A stretch of 64,000 nucleotides of DNA. It comes from Ichthyophis bannanicus (Eukaryota; Chordata; Amphibia; Gymnophiona; Ichthyophiidae). Shown one piece after another: positions 1-11,134 of the stretch. The stretch covers positions 3,529,001 to 3,593,000 of the forward strand of contig JAWIIG010000025.1 of NCBI GenBank assembly GCA_033557465.1. The letters are read 5' to 3'. The notes under the pieces are model-generated. The model did not search any database. It was not told the origin of the DNA and worked only from the letters and a program-made list of their open reading frames with translations. The translations under genes and the position numbers were made by a program. Within the stretch, counting starts at the first letter, position 1, and every line of letters starts with the position of its first letter.

Positions 1-331
1 ACAAAACGTTCTAGCACCTTTGCTAAGAATGGTAGATTGGACACCGGACGCCAATGGGAAAGCACTGAGGGATCGAGAGAGGGCTGTTTCAGGAGGGGAT
101 GAACTATGGCCGACTTCCATAGGGAAGGAAAATGGCCAGAGGATAGACTAGAATTAAATATGGCCGTGATGAGCGGTATCAGCTGCAGAGACGGTTCTAT
201 CAGCCAAGCTGAGGGGAGAGGATCCAATGCACAGGTGTTCTTCTGAGCCTTGGAGAGAGCCAGGAGTACTTCTGCAGTGGTAAGGGAGTGGAAAGTGGAC
301 CATGTATGTGATAAAGCTTTGTTTGGGACAA

Positions 332-1027
332 CTAAGTCAGTGATGGACTCGTCAGGGAGAGAAAGACTACCAGGAGTCTGGGGAAGGGAATGAGGTGGGG
401 ATAAGGGCGGGGGGGGGGGGGCGGAGGAGTACTGACGGAGGAACGGAGATTCTGTACCTTTTCTGAGAAAAAAGTAGCCAATGAAGAGGGGGCAGGAATA
501 GCAACCTGGGGAACAGAGGGTGACGTAGTAGAAGAGAGTTGCCGCAGGATTAAATGGAGTTGTCTGGATGAGTGAGTAGCACTAGAAATTTGAGCAGTAT
601 AGAAGGAGCGCTTGGCAGCCTGGACTGCAGCGTGGTAGTCCGAAAACAGGGATTTAAAGCGTGCTAAGGTTTCGGGCAAAGGATGCTTTTGCCAACGACG
701 TTCAGCTTGGCGAAGCTGTGAACGTTGTAACCGCAGGCCTGGGTGGAACCAGGGAGAATGAGATGAAGAGGGTGACCTGCTAGAAGGGCGCAGGGGCGCT
801 AGGGTATCCAGGGAGCGGGACAGAACGGAATTCCAAAGCTGTACTTGAGAATCAACAGGCAATAGTGAGAAATCATCTGGGAACAAGGAGCAGGCAGGAG
901 GAAAAGCAGCTAAAGTGGAAGGGGTGATACGGCGTCGCAACTGCGTTGGAGGCGGAGCAGCTAGGGACCTATCGATATCAGAAACTACCAGAGAAAGGGT
1001 GAGAGAGACACAAAATGGTCTGACCAT
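332..1027 (-). pseudogene. L2 ORF2 linker between endonuclease and RT
   Basis: The 231-residue frame directly follows the endonuclease piece on the same strand, overlapping it by 43 bp in another frame. It is rich in Ser, Pro and Arg and contains segments like WFHPGLRLQRSQLRQAERRW and FKSLFSDYHAAVQAAKRSFYTAQISSA, which resemble the helical linker of L2-type ORF2. No catalytic RT motif is reached before the window edge. The frame change relative to the endonuclease marks a frameshift. Confidence 0.6.
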
Positions 1028-1509
1028 GGTACGCTAGAAACAACAGGCGAAGATAACATAGAACAAGAGCCAGAGGAAGTGAGAATTAGATCCAGGGTAT
1101 GACCTAAACAATGGGTGGGCCCAGAGACATGTTGACATAGCGACAAGTCCTGCAAGAGATTCAAAAAGATGCGATCCTTGGGTCGAGAAGGTGCATCCAT
1201 GTGGATATTGAAGTCACCTATGACCATAGTGTTTGGATAATGAAGGAAGGTCTCTGAAAGAGTTAATAAGAATGTATCCCAATAATCGGTGGAAAGGGAG
1301 GGGGGTAGGTAAAGTAAAAGGAAATAAAAAGGAGGGGAGGAATGAAAACGCAGAAAAAGAGACTCAGAGAGATGAACAGTAGGAGTAGTTGCTTCCTCAA
1401 TGGGAAGTGTGGACCGGTAGAGGAGGGCCACACCCCCACCACGCCTACCCAGCCGGGGTGTTGAGAGAGCCGAGTAGCCAGAAGGAAGAGCACTGTGCGC
1501 AGGGCCCAA
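985..1509 (-). pseudogene. L2 apurinic-like endonuclease domain, N-terminally truncated
   Basis: The 174-residue frame carries the middle and end of a LINE exonuclease-endonuclease-phosphatase fold. A GGGVALLYR motif is followed by GDFNIHMD (catalytic Asp and Asn of the family), a THxxGHTLDLIL segment and a terminal SDHF motif holding the catalytic Asp-His pair. In active elements this domain nicks target DNA for target-primed reverse transcription. The first roughly 60 residues expected of the domain are absent because the element is truncated at about 1510. The frame then shifts into the next piece at 1027, so this is a relic. Confidence 0.72.
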
Positions 1510-1590
1510 CAGCCTGACTCTCCATGAGTCGCTGCATAGTGGGGCCTGTGGTTGTGGGTGTTTGTGCCCCTGTTGGCCGCTGCTCTAGGG

Positions 1591-1782
1591 CAGAGGTTCC
1601 CAACTCTGGTCCTGGTGGGCCAAACACAGTTCAGGTTTTCATGCTGTCCCTAATGAATATGCATGAGATACATTTGCATACAGTGGGCGGTGTATGTAAA
1701 TGCATCTCATGCATATTTATTAGGGACATCTTGACAACCTGAATGGTGTTTGGCCCTCCAGGATTGGAGTTGGGAAACTCTG
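1591..1782. mobile_element. hAT-type miniature element (MITE) with 8-bp TSD
   Basis: This is a 192-bp fold-back element starting cagaggttcccaac and ending gttgggaaactctg. A palindromic core contains 'aatgaatatgcatgagata' and its reverse complement. It is flanked by a perfect 8-bp duplication, ctctaggg (1583-1590 and 1783-1790), the hAT signature. Elements B, C and F have the uninterrupted sequence at this site, so the pre-insertion state is known. Confidence 0.88.
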
Positions 1783-1924
1783 CTCTAGGGATTGCACATG
1801 TTTATGGTGTATGTGCTCTGTAGGGTACAATATAGACATTTATGGCGTGTTACTTTTATCTACAATAAAGGTTCCGTCTTTATTACCATGGTTTAGTAAG
1901 GGTAAAATGAGGGGACATGGTCTG

Positions 1925-2000
1925 CAGGAGCCACAGCTGGGACTTGAACCTGTGAACTTCTGCCCTTGAATATACTGGCTGTGTGTACTGCAGAAAACTG
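1925..2000 (-). promoter_or_regulatory. tRNA-like module with Pol III box B (element A)
   Basis: On the minus strand the sequence reads as the second half of a tRNA, with box B GGTTCAAGTCCC at 1939-1950, embedded in the TIR element. The same module recurs in B, C, F, G and H. Transcription is inference. Confidence 0.45.
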
Positions 2001-2959
2001 TTGCCACAGAGGCAGGTTATTCCCTGGGGGATAGCACTACTGTTCATCAGACAGCCCTTGTCTGTTGCACTGCACGCCACCCACCTGAACAGGGCTTGGC
2101 CTTGGTGTGTTGTGGGCAGATGCCACTGCTCCCTCCACCACCAGTACCCCTCCGCCACCATGCTGACATGCCCTTATGCCAGTGGTGCTGGTGGTGCGCA
2201 GTCCCAGGCCATCCAGTGTGCCAGTAGGCGGCTGCCTATGGTGTGGGGTCTGGGGTAGGGGTGCCTACATTGACATCCGTGCTTCCCCCCAGCACCGCCT
2301 GTCAATGTTATGTGCCCTTTGAGGTACCTGCTGGGTGATGTCTGCTGGGACACTGTGGTTCACACACTCGTGGGCATGTTTGCCCTTGGTCAGTTGCTGG
2401 CTTGCTGTTTTTCTATTTCTGTGTTCCTATTTGCCACCTAGGCATCTGCCTGATCCACCCTGTGCCCCAGCTGCCCCACTGCATGTCCCGCCTTCAGCCC
2501 CCTGTGCCCCATTTGCAGCCTCACCGTCGTGCCCTCTCGTACTTGGGCACTATGCTGCTGCTGCTGCTGCACATGTATCACTACTATCACTTTTCTTGGT
2601 TTCCCTGCCTTTGCTGTACATTGCTGATTGAACTGGTTTCTCTCTCCTGCAAATGTGCCTCTAGCGCGAGGTTTTCACTGGCGCTAATTTTCAGACCTTC
2701 ATTTCATGGCGTTAGTGTGCATGGAGCCTCTCTCCGCTCACTCTCTGCCCATTGACCCCTTCTCTCTGCCCCTGGGGAGCCTTACTCCGCCCTCTGGGGA
2801 GCCTTACTCCACCCTCTGTGCAACTTAACGCCGCCGGCCACATTATCATGCGATACGTGACGTTCTCGCACGGTAATGCACCATTATCGCACGATAACGC
2901 CACTTATCACGCGATAATGTCGCAGCTGTGCTGTTAGCGCCATTTAGTAAACATACCCC

Positions 2960-3800
2960 TATATATGCTCCTGAAACGTATGCTAACCTTACCATTAAAC
3001 CAGAAATTGTATTCTTCACCAGAGGGTGCTATAGGATAAGATATTGCAAGTGAACCTCCCTCTGGAGGTAAATTTTAGGTTCTCCCACTGTCCTTTAAAA
3101 TCTTCTGTATCATTGCCCTTCAAGCAGATTTCAGATAAGGGGGGGGGGGGGGAAGAGAACAATTCCGTTCTCTAATTTTAAATCTTTCTGATCCTTAAGA
3201 ATAAGCTAAATCACACCCAATGTTCTCATTCACAGTTATCAAGAGATGACTGAATATCTGCAGCCAGCTCATTTCTTATTCTTTGTCAGGAAATCATTAG
3301 CAATCATATTTCCTTCAACAAATTAGCAATTCTGAATGACAACATGGCAAGCAAAAAACAGTTCCATAGGGTACTATAAGACATAAAAGCTGTTTATTCT
3401 GGCTGGTGTTAATTACCACCCCTAGGAGTTCAGGAGGTAATATTGGTGGACAAAACAAATGTGCATTTCGGAGAATACCTCCTCTGTGAAACACATCTTT
3501 GGATTTTTCCACGAGTGCTACCTTCTTAGGCGTGTGATTAGCATCAGCCAGAAGAAAGGACTCTTGTATATTAAGCTGATCTATTCGCTGAATCCTTGCT
3601 TTTGCCCATGGCTTCACTCCATCTCCTTTGTTCCCTCTTGGCCATGGCAGTGTTTGTTTTCATTTGCACTTTATAAGTGCCCCCAATAATAAACATATTT
3701 TAAAAAAAGTTTCTATAAAAGCCTTTCTCAGTGATCGAGGAAAACAATGTGAGCAGATGGTACAGAGGATCCAGAAGGGGACAAGTTAAAGTCCATCTTT
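2960..3800. other. Unassigned sequence between TIR elements A and B
   Basis: This is AT-rich sequence with one G-run near 3140-3153. Reading frames on both strands are short and show no recognisable domain. I see no repeat partner elsewhere in the window. Confidence 0.5.
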
Positions 3801-3915
3801 CTGAAATGATTTACCTTTAGAATTACTGTAAGGGAGATCCAGGATAATTATAGAGTTCAGCATAAATTGAAAACCTGGCTATTTGAAAAAGCACACGGAT
3901 ATTCTTAAAGAGATA
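3800..3915 (+). mobile_element. Short LINE (L2-like) ORF2 C-terminal remnant
   Basis: The translation around 3865-3905 reads LKTWLFEKAHGYS, resembling the last residues of L2-type ORF2 (an LKTxLF motif). The fragment is too short for certainty and is cut by the truncated start of TIR element B. Confidence 0.35.
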
Positions 3916-5112
3916 CAGGGAAACCGCGTTAGGTAACGTTAACGTGCGTTAAGGGTACCTAACGCACGTTAACGTCACCGTCCGTGGTAATTCCCGCAGA
4001 GGGCGGAGAGAAGGGGGTCAATGGGTGGGGAGTGGGCGGGGAGAAGCTCCCGCGGCACTAACGCGGGGTACTGAAGGGCTGAACATTACCGGGAATGAAA
4101 ACCTGTCGTTAGCTGCAGATATGCAGGAAAGTGAAACCATTTCAGCATCAGCAATGTACAACATAGGCAGGGAGCCCAAGAAACGTGATAGTAGTGCTCC
4201 ATATGCAGCAACAGCATATTGCCCAAGTATGATTGGCCACTATAGCGATGGTGCAAATGGGGCACTGGGGGCTGCAGGCGGGACATGTAGTGGGGGCAGC
4301 TGGGACACAGGGCGGACTAGGCTGTCACCTAGGTGGCACATAGGAACATAGAAACTGGAAATCAGCAAGACAGCAGCTGACCAAGGCCAAACACAATCCA
4401 CATACATCTACCTGGTTCACCCTAGCCAATAGTTGATAGGGCACTGACCTGACATTCCCCCAGCCATCCCTTCCCCATGTGGAAGGGACATACTATTGAT
4501 AGGCGGTGATGGGGGGATGTGAGGATGTCCATGTATGCCTCCCCACCCCAGACCCCTCTCCCTAGGCGACCTCCTACCTGCACAGTGGATGGCCTGGGAC
4601 TGCGCACTATCAGCACCGACAGAATATGCCCAGGCGGCATGGCAGGGGGGCTTGTGGTGGTGCTGGCCCTATACCAGTACATGGTGTGCAGTGCAACAGA
4701 AAAGGTCTGGCTGAGGTGAAGTAAGGTAGCCCCAGGGACTGCTATGCTTCTGTGGCAACAGTATGGTGCAGTATACACAGCCAGTGTATCCCAGAGCAGA
4801 GAGTCACAGGTACAGGTCCCAGCTGTGGATCCTGCAGAGCATGTCCTTATATTTTACCCTACAATGCAGATACAACAGCAACATGTGCAATCCCCAAAGC
4901 AGCGGCCAACAGGGGTGCAAACACCCACTCACACAGGCTCCACTATCCAAAGCTCCATGCAGAGTCAGGCTTTTGGCCCCAGCACGGAGCCGCAGTTATC
5001 ACCAGAGCACTATTACTACCTCCTGCACAGTTTGGCAATGTCAGCACTGTGATCATGACCAGTGTGGCGGGCAGGGTTGCCAACCACCCCTATCTTTGCA
5101 CAATGCTGCAAT

Positions 5113-5115
5113 AGG

Positions 5116-5154
<39 letters not shown>

Positions 5155-5160
5155 ATGTCT
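5113..5160. repeat. (GT)n followed by (GTAT)n microsatellite
   Basis: About 24 bases of alternating GT are followed by about six GTAT units. The equivalent places in C (8925-8940) and G (40619-40640) hold shorter GT runs, so the tract is an evolving internal microsatellite of the TIR family. Confidence 0.9.
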
Positions 5161-6280
5161 ATTCATTGTTTCATGGCTGCCTATACCTCTCTGGGCCCAC
5201 AATGTCCCACTATTACCAGCATTAGCCTGTGAATGTGCATAATGAGGAACAAGGTATTGTGGGTATGGCCCGGGCAGGGTGGACTGGGCAGGATGCATCT
5301 GCAGAGGGTGTAGGGCAATGGCTGAGACATTGTATTGGCCAACCTCCACCTGCATGGACAAGGTGGCCACAGTACATCTTGCTGTTAGGGCACTCTCACA
5401 CTGACCAAACAGTGACCATGGCATGGCTATGTTCCCACATAGTCGCACATAGTGCTCCCTGTTTTGGGGGCCAGTCACTGGGGCACCTGCTGGGTGCCTG
5501 TGCTATACAAACCAGGTCTGGGTGTGCACAGTTTCACTGTGAACATGCAGGATAGACTGGTTAGTGGCGTGCCCACGGTTAGGTCTTGCATGGTTGGGGC
5601 ACCTGGTGTGGTGTAGCATATACAGGCTGGCTGTGCCTGCTGCTGGTGAATGTCAGACCATGGTTGGGGGCTGGGGTACAGCTGTAGTCTTAGACATGGT
5701 GGGGGCACAGGGGATCGGCAATGGACAGGTAGTCTACTATAGTATGCACTATTGCAATGTATGTGTGTTGCGTCTTACGTGTGTTACAGTTCATGCGTGT
5801 TGCAGCGTGCACAATAATGCATGTGATGTCTGTATGGGATGTGCATTGTTCCGTGCTATAATTGGACCACATATGGTAAGGTGCCTAGTCATATCTTATA
5901 AGGCACATAGACAGCTCTGTACGGTCAAGTGTGTTATTGTGTGCATTCTCCGCAATGCGCGTATGCTGCACCACTGCGTGATAATCTGACAGACACGATG
6001 GCCACTCGGTGGAACATATTTGCATTGGGCTTGTTGTGGTTGTTAGGGATAGTGGTTGCAGACGTGTGTGGAGCCAACATAGGTTATGGGTTTGGGTCCC
6101 ACAGATTCCTTTTCCTTTCCTTTCCTTTCATTTGTTCTGCTCTCCTTACCATACAATGGCTCTGGCTTTTCCAAACACTCTTCCTTCTCTTCACTGTACA
6201 CTGCAGTGTCCCCTCTGTGCAGCCTATCCATCACATGCTAGCTGTTACATATGCTCCCTTTCTTTGCAGTGTTTGGGTGA

Positions 6281-6356
6281 GCAGGTGGCTCAGTGGTTTA
6301 GTATTGGTGTCAGTGAGCTGTGTTTGGGCTCCTCAGTGTATTGGTTCAATTCCCTC
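6281..6356 (+). promoter_or_regulatory. tRNA-like module with Pol III box A and box B (element B)
   Basis: Box A-like TGGCTCAGTGG lies at 6286-6296 and box B-like GGTTCAATTCC at 6343-6353, 57 bp apart. The order, spacing and sequence match a tRNA-type internal Pol III promoter. It is not a functional tRNA gene because no cloverleaf acceptor pairing is evident. Confidence 0.55.
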
Positions 6357-6504
6357 TTACTCCTTTTTTGGATTCCTTGCCCATTTTGCCCTTATACACA
6401 CACCATTCACACAGCTGGCCCTTCAGACCGACTCCTGGTGACCTTTCCATTACCGTTGTTTACTCCTCTGCATGCTGGGTTGCAACTGCTGACTCTTTGG
6501 ACCT

Positions 6505-7631
6505 GAAACAGGGTTTCTTGTAAAACTGGAGGAAAACCCGAAACGTGAGCCACGTCGTCTGTTTACTCGGCGCCTTGGCAGTACTTTGGCAACAGCTAAG
6601 TTATTAATTTCACTTTTAAAAAATTATCTAATAAAAGGAGTGATCACGGTGGTGGTTTGGAAAAAATTTCCTAGCACTGGGCTGACATGCTCCGACAAAA
6701 AGAATGTTTGAGATTCTAGGGGAGTTTTCAGAAATTCGGGATTTATTGATATTTTGGTGCATCTTTACTTCTAGGCATTAATAAGAGAGCCCGATTGTTG
6801 TATAATGCCCTTTTGTATGTATCGTTGACTACCCCCACAGAATAACCCCTAGCTACAAAACCGCGTGCCAAAAACTTTGATTGATGCCTAAAATCAGCAT
6901 CACGCGAGCAATTCCTACGATACCTTATAAATTGGGAGAACAGTAAACTATTCCTTAACCGTACAGGATGAGCACTACCATAATGTAAGAGTGTGTTCCT
7001 ATCTGTAGACTTCATATGTACTGATTTTACCCACCCTTTCACGCTCTTCTGCACCAATACATCAAGGAACACAATCTCAGTGCTACTGCATACACTCATA
7101 AACTGAATATTCTTCTCACAACTATTGAACCATTGCATAAAATCTTGTAAACCATCAACTGTGCCCTGCCATAAGACAAACACATCGTCTATCAACCTGC
7201 ACCACAGTTTTCAGTGTACAGCAAAAGGGGACCTGTAAATCCATTTATCTTCATACCTCCCCATGAAAAGATTTGCTACCGAGGGGGCACAAGTGGCCCC
7301 CATTGCCACCCCCGATACTTGATGATATATTACACCCTCAAAAACAAATTAGTTCTCATAAATGGCTAATCGTGCTAGATGGGTTACAAAAGCAATCATG
7401 CCAAGTGACAAATTCCCCCCGTCGCTGTAAACACTCTTCCACCACCTCCACCACCGCTGCTTGCGAAATTGATGTATACAATGAAGCAACGTCTAAGGTA
7501 GCTAATAATACCTCCGGGGAACCAGCTAAATCAACATGACTTTTCAGAATGTTTAGAAAATGCATAGTGTCCCTAATATAGGCAGGAATATCGAGTGAGT
7601 GACTCGAGTATTTTGGATTTCTACACTCTTA
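6505..7631 (-). mobile_element. Penelope-like retroelement (PLE), 5'-truncated, minus strand
   Basis: It carries reverse-transcriptase pieces on the minus strand. The 3' side near 6525-6555 has an acccgaaacgtgag motif of the kind seen at PLE terminal repeats. TIR element C is inserted at its 5' side (7632). No GIY-YIG endonuclease segment is recognisable here, so the 3' coding part appears to be lost. Confidence 0.68.
6743..7627 (-). pseudogene. Penelope-like reverse transcriptase fragments
   Basis: Reading leftwards from 7627, the first piece encodes RNPKYSSHSLDIPAYIRDT followed by FLNILKSHVDLAG and ATLDVASLYTSI, the latter a typical RT palm segment with its Asp. A second piece (6743-7195) opens with IDDVFVLWQG, the catalytic YxDD-type motif. 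It continues through a FLDVLV segment to RNSLLFSQFIRYRRNC and FLARGFVARGYS, typical of the PLE RT thumb. At least one frameshift lies between the two pieces, and the endonuclease is missing. It is a clear relic of a retrotransposon polymerase that copies RNA at the target site. Confidence 0.72.
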
Positions 7632-8551
7632 GGGTTATGTTTACTAAACTGTGGTAATGTTACAGACCGAGCGTTATGTAACGTTAACACTCGTTAGGTA
7701 ACGTTAACGTGCGTTAATGTTACTTAACGATTGTTAACGTCCCTGGCCATGGTAAACACTGCAGAGGGTGGAGAGAGGGTGGGGGGAAGAGGTCAATGGG
7801 CGGGGAGAGGCTCCCTGCACATTAACGCACTGAACTGAAGGGCTGAATCCTACCGCGAATGAAAACCTGCCATTAGATGCACATTTGCAGGAGAGAGAAA
7901 CCATTTAAGTGTCAGCAATGTATAGCATAGACAGGGAGCCCAAGAAATGTGATAGTAGTGCTCCATGTCCAGCACCAGCATAGTGTCCAAGTATGAAAGA
8001 TCACTATGGCGATGGTGCAAGTGGGGCATAGGAGGCTGCAGGCGGGACATGTAGCAGGGCATCAGGAGCACAGGGTGGACTAGGCTGGCGCCTAGATGGC
8101 ACATAGGAACATAGAAACCAAAAATCATCATGACAGCAGTTGACAAAGTCCAAACACAATCCACCTACATCTACCTGGTCCACCTGAGCTAACAGTTGCC
8201 AGGGCACTGAACTGACATTCCCCCAGTCAACCCTCCCTCAAGCGGAAAGAACAGACTATTGGTAGGCGGTGATGGGGGGGGATGTGAGGATGCTCATGTA
8301 TGCCCCATGCCCCAGACCCCGCTTCCTAGGTGACCACCTACCCACACAGTGGATGGCCTGGGACTGTGCACTACCAGCACCGACAGCATATGGCCAAGTC
8401 AGCATGGCAGGGGGGGGGTGTGCCCGTGCTGGAGGGGGCAGTGGCACCTGCCTGCAGTGGACCTAGGCCATGCCCTGTACCAGTACGTGGTGTGCAGTGC
8501 AACATAAAAGTTCTGGCTGAGGAAAGGAACAGGTAGCCCCAGGGACCACCA

Positions 8552-8640
8552 TGCATCTGTGGCAACAGTGTAGTGCAGTACACCCAGTGAGTGTATCCAG
8601 AAGCAGAGGGTCACAGGTTCAAGTCCCAGCTGTGGTTCCT
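8552..8640 (+). promoter_or_regulatory. tRNA-like module 1 (element C)
   Basis: Box B GGTTCAAGTCCC lies at 8616-8627, and a weaker box A-like tagtgcagtacacc lies about 45 bp upstream. The module is conserved in sequence and position in G, F and H. Confidence 0.5.
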
Positions 8641-9944
8641 GCAGAGCATGTCCCCATGTTTTACCCTACAATACAGATACAACAGCAACATGTGCAAAGC
8701 CCAAAGCAGCGGCAAACAGGGGTAAAAACACCCACTCACACAGGCTCCACAATCCAAAGATGCATGGAGAGTCAGGCTGTTGGCCCCAGCATTGAGCTGC
8801 AGTTATCACCAGGACACTACTACTACCTCCTGCACAGTTTAGCAATGTCGGCACTGTGATCAGGACCAGTGTGGCGGGCAGGGTTGCCAACCACCCCTAT
8901 CTGTGCACAATGCTGCAATAGGAGTGTGTGTGTGTATGTCTATTCATTGTTTTGTGGCTGCCTACACCTCACTGGGCCCACAATATCCCACTGTTACCAG
9001 CATTAGCCTGAATATGTGCATAATGAGGAGCAAAGTGTTGTGGGTATGGCCCAGACAGGGCGGATTGGCCAGCATGAATCTTCACAGGCTGTGGGGCAAT
9101 GGCTGGGACACTGTAGTATCCAACCACCACCTGCATGGACAGGGTGGCCACAGCATGGTTGCTGGGAGGGCACTCACTCTGACCGAGCAGTGACCATGGC
9201 ATGTCTAGGTTCCCACATAGCACTCTATGCTATTTGCCTTTAGTGATCCTGTTATGTTTCCCAGTGCTGGGACCACAATCACTGCGATGCCTGTTTGGTG
9301 CATATAGTTTCTCTATGAATATGCACTATGGATTTGCTAGTGGACTGTCTGCAGTTAGATTGTGCCTGGTTGGCACACCTATACAGTGCTGGTGAATAGG
9401 AGACAGTGGTGTGAGGCTGTTGGGGTTTTCCATAGCTAACCCCATCATTGCTGCTAGTCTGCCATTGCCCCAGCCACAGGTATGGCTCTAGCCCACCAAC
9501 TCTGGAGGGCTGTTGCATACCAGCAGGATGGAGGTTGCTTCACAGGGTCTGGGGCACCTGTTCCTTACCTACAAAAAGGATGATGTGAGCCCTTTGGAGT
9601 ATGTAGTGTATATCACTTTGAACTATCCAGGCACTGCTGCACAAACCTCATACAAGTTTGGAAACCACTCTTTCCTGATAACAGGTGCCCATGTCAGCCA
9701 GACCCTGACACAGGGTACACACTAATCTGGGTGGTGTCTGGTCACAGAGGGCCACAAGTGGCTGCAGGATACAGAGGGACACCAAATTACCTACATTTGC
9801 TGATCAGCTGTAGACAGCTAGTCAGCATGTGCATTGCATCATGGGTACTGGTGGGGCTACCCTATCCTGGCTCTCAGAGCAGGCAGTTTGTGCAGTGACC
9901 TGCAGTCCTTCTGTACCCAGCCATTGCTGTGACATACACCACGG

Positions 9945-10010
9945 AGGTATAGCCTACTGTTTAATACAATGCCATTCTTGGCAGTGTTCATGGGTTCAAT
10001 TCCTCATTGT
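9945..10010 (+). promoter_or_regulatory. tRNA-like module 2 (element C)
   Basis: The stretch tatagcctactgtttaatacaatg resembles a tRNA D-arm region, and box B GGTTCAATTCC follows at 9993-10003. The G copy at 41897-41962 has tagcctactggttagtac at the same place, closer to a tRNA box A. Confidence 0.5.
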
Positions 10011-10659
10011 TCTCTCCTCTCATGCCTGTCCTACTCAAAGAGTGTGCATGCCTGTAACAATCATATTTTTGCAGATTTGTGCTGCCAGCCCATAATACCC
10101 TCGCAACAATTGCCAACATTCCCTTGGTCCATCTATCTGCGTCTGTCAGCTGTGTAGAGTCCTGTCTGCCTGTGCAGGCTGTCACCCCATGTCCTGCACT
10201 GCTACCCTTTCCTGCATTGCGCCTCTTCATGCTTGCCTCGCCTGTGCCTGATCTGCATGGCACCACCACTCCTCTGTCCACCCATCATTGTAACTATCCT
10301 GCCACCTCTGCCTCCACTGGGGGACACATATTCCCATCGTCTGCCACCAACTGTCTTTCCAGTACTTTACATTGCCAACACCCTGTGCTGTGGTACAGTT
10401 GCCCCCACCATGTTTGTCATCAGTACTGGCAGCCATAAGGGATTCCCACAGATATGGCAGGTCCAGCGGCTCCCAGCTCTCCCTCCTTCTCTCACCTGTT
10501 CATTGCCTTTCCTGAGTGCTCTATCTAGTGTTAGGGCTACATCTGTCTCTGTTCCTCACAGGTCATGCATGTCATCCTGCAGCACCTTGCAGCCCTTAAG
10601 CCACACTAACCTAGGGCACCATAACCTTGTTAGGCCACCGTGACCTATGGTTCCGTAAC

Positions 10660-10995
10660 CTAGGGTGCCCTCTAAGGTGCCCTGTCCAGAGGTGCCTAAT
10701 ACGGTACATAGCCTAAGGAGCCCTACTGTATAGGGCACCTTACAAAGTGCCTTATGAGGCACCTTACAAGGCACCTTATCAGGCACCTTGTAAGGCACCT
10801 TATAGGGCACCTAACAAGGCACCTTACTTATACGGCACCTTACAGGGCACCTAACAAGGCGCCCTACAAGATGCCTTATAAGACACCTTACTTATACAGC
10901 ACCTTACAAGGCACCTAACAAGGCGCCTTACAAGGTGCCTTGTAATGTGCCTTATAAGGTACCTTGTAAGGTGCCTTATGAGGCGCCTTGTAGCG
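10660..10995. repeat. Array of self-complementary AAGGYRCCTT units (element C)
   Basis: This is a dense run of roughly 10-14 bp units such as aaggcacctt, aaggcgcctt and aaggtgcctt separated by a few AT-rich bases. Each unit is its own reverse complement, so the tract can fold in many registers. Equivalent shorter arrays lie in D, G, F and H. Confidence 0.85.
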
Positions 10996-11134
10996 CGCAT
11001 TAGTTTGTAACATGTGTTAGCTGATACAGCTTGCTGTAACGATGCACCGTCCACGCCTTTATATGGCCATCTGTACCTTTACCGCAGAACCTAACGTGAA
11101 TGACATTACCACAGTTTAGTAAACATACCCCTTA

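Larger units (their letters stand above)
1..1510 (-). mobile_element. L2-clade LINE, 5'-truncated, minus strand
   Basis: Two minus-strand frames follow each other in L2 order: an endonuclease piece (985-1509) and then the linker leading to the reverse transcriptase (332-1027). The RT itself lies beyond the left window edge. The right boundary near 1500-1510 abuts TIR element A, so the LINE is 5'-truncated there. A G-run at about 409-421 sits inside the linker. L2 assignment rests on the GDFNIH and SDHF endonuclease motifs and the style of the linker. Confidence 0.75.
1498..2959 (-). mobile_element. TIR element A (ggggtatgtttactaaa family), truncated
   Basis: The right end reads ...tttagtaaacatacccc up to 2959, the terminal inverted repeat shared with elements C, F, G and H. 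The interior matches, in inverse orientation, the corresponding parts of F (44.5-45.6 kb) and H (59.5-61.1 kb). These include the minus-strand tRNA-like module at 1925-2000 and a nested hAT miniature element. The other end is lost at the L2 junction near 1500. No transposase-like frame is present. Confidence 0.7.
3916..6505 (+). mobile_element. TIR element B, truncated at both ends
   Basis: It aligns colinearly with element C (7.68-9.9 kb) and G (39.06-41.9 kb). It begins inside the subterminal taacgttaacgtgcgttaa region and lacks the ggggtatg terminus. It carries a degenerate tRNA-like module near 4750-4836, a (GT)n/(GTAT)n run at 5113-5160 and a second tRNA-like module at 6281-6353. The right side is replaced by a Penelope-like copy. 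No protein of its own is recognisable. Confidence 0.6.
7632..11131 (+). mobile_element. TIR element C, complete, 3.5 kb, TSD TTA
   Basis: The left end gggttatgtttactaaac (7632) and right end gtttagtaaacatacccc (11131) are inverted repeats. The flanking trinucleotide TTA is duplicated (7629-7631 and 11132-11134), as in PIF/Harbinger-type insertions. Subterminal DNA is made of aacgttaacg palindromes. Interior landmarks in order are tRNA-like module 1 (8552-8640), a GT tract, tRNA-like module 2 (9945-10010) and an array of aaggcacctt palindromes (10660-10995). No frame resembles a transposase, so this is non-autonomous. It interrupts the Penelope-like copy. Confidence 0.82.

Noticed and set aside
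5929..6506. Hydrophobic frames of 140-170 residues resembling membrane proteins
   Set aside because: They lie in TIR element B, overlap in two frames and do not match conserved positions in element C. They are likely chance frames from T-rich DNA.
9993..10003. Real tRNA gene at a box B match
   Set aside because: No acceptor stem or anticodon arm could be paired. The modules recur only within transposon copies, so they are tRNA-like, not tRNA genes.
10079..10643. Frames of 119-136 codons in element C with a counterpart in G (42035-42599)
   Set aside because: The similarity reflects shared transposon DNA. Indels and substitutions between the copies do not favour synonymous sites by eye, and no domain is recognised. 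A codon-based dN/dS test over many copies would settle it.
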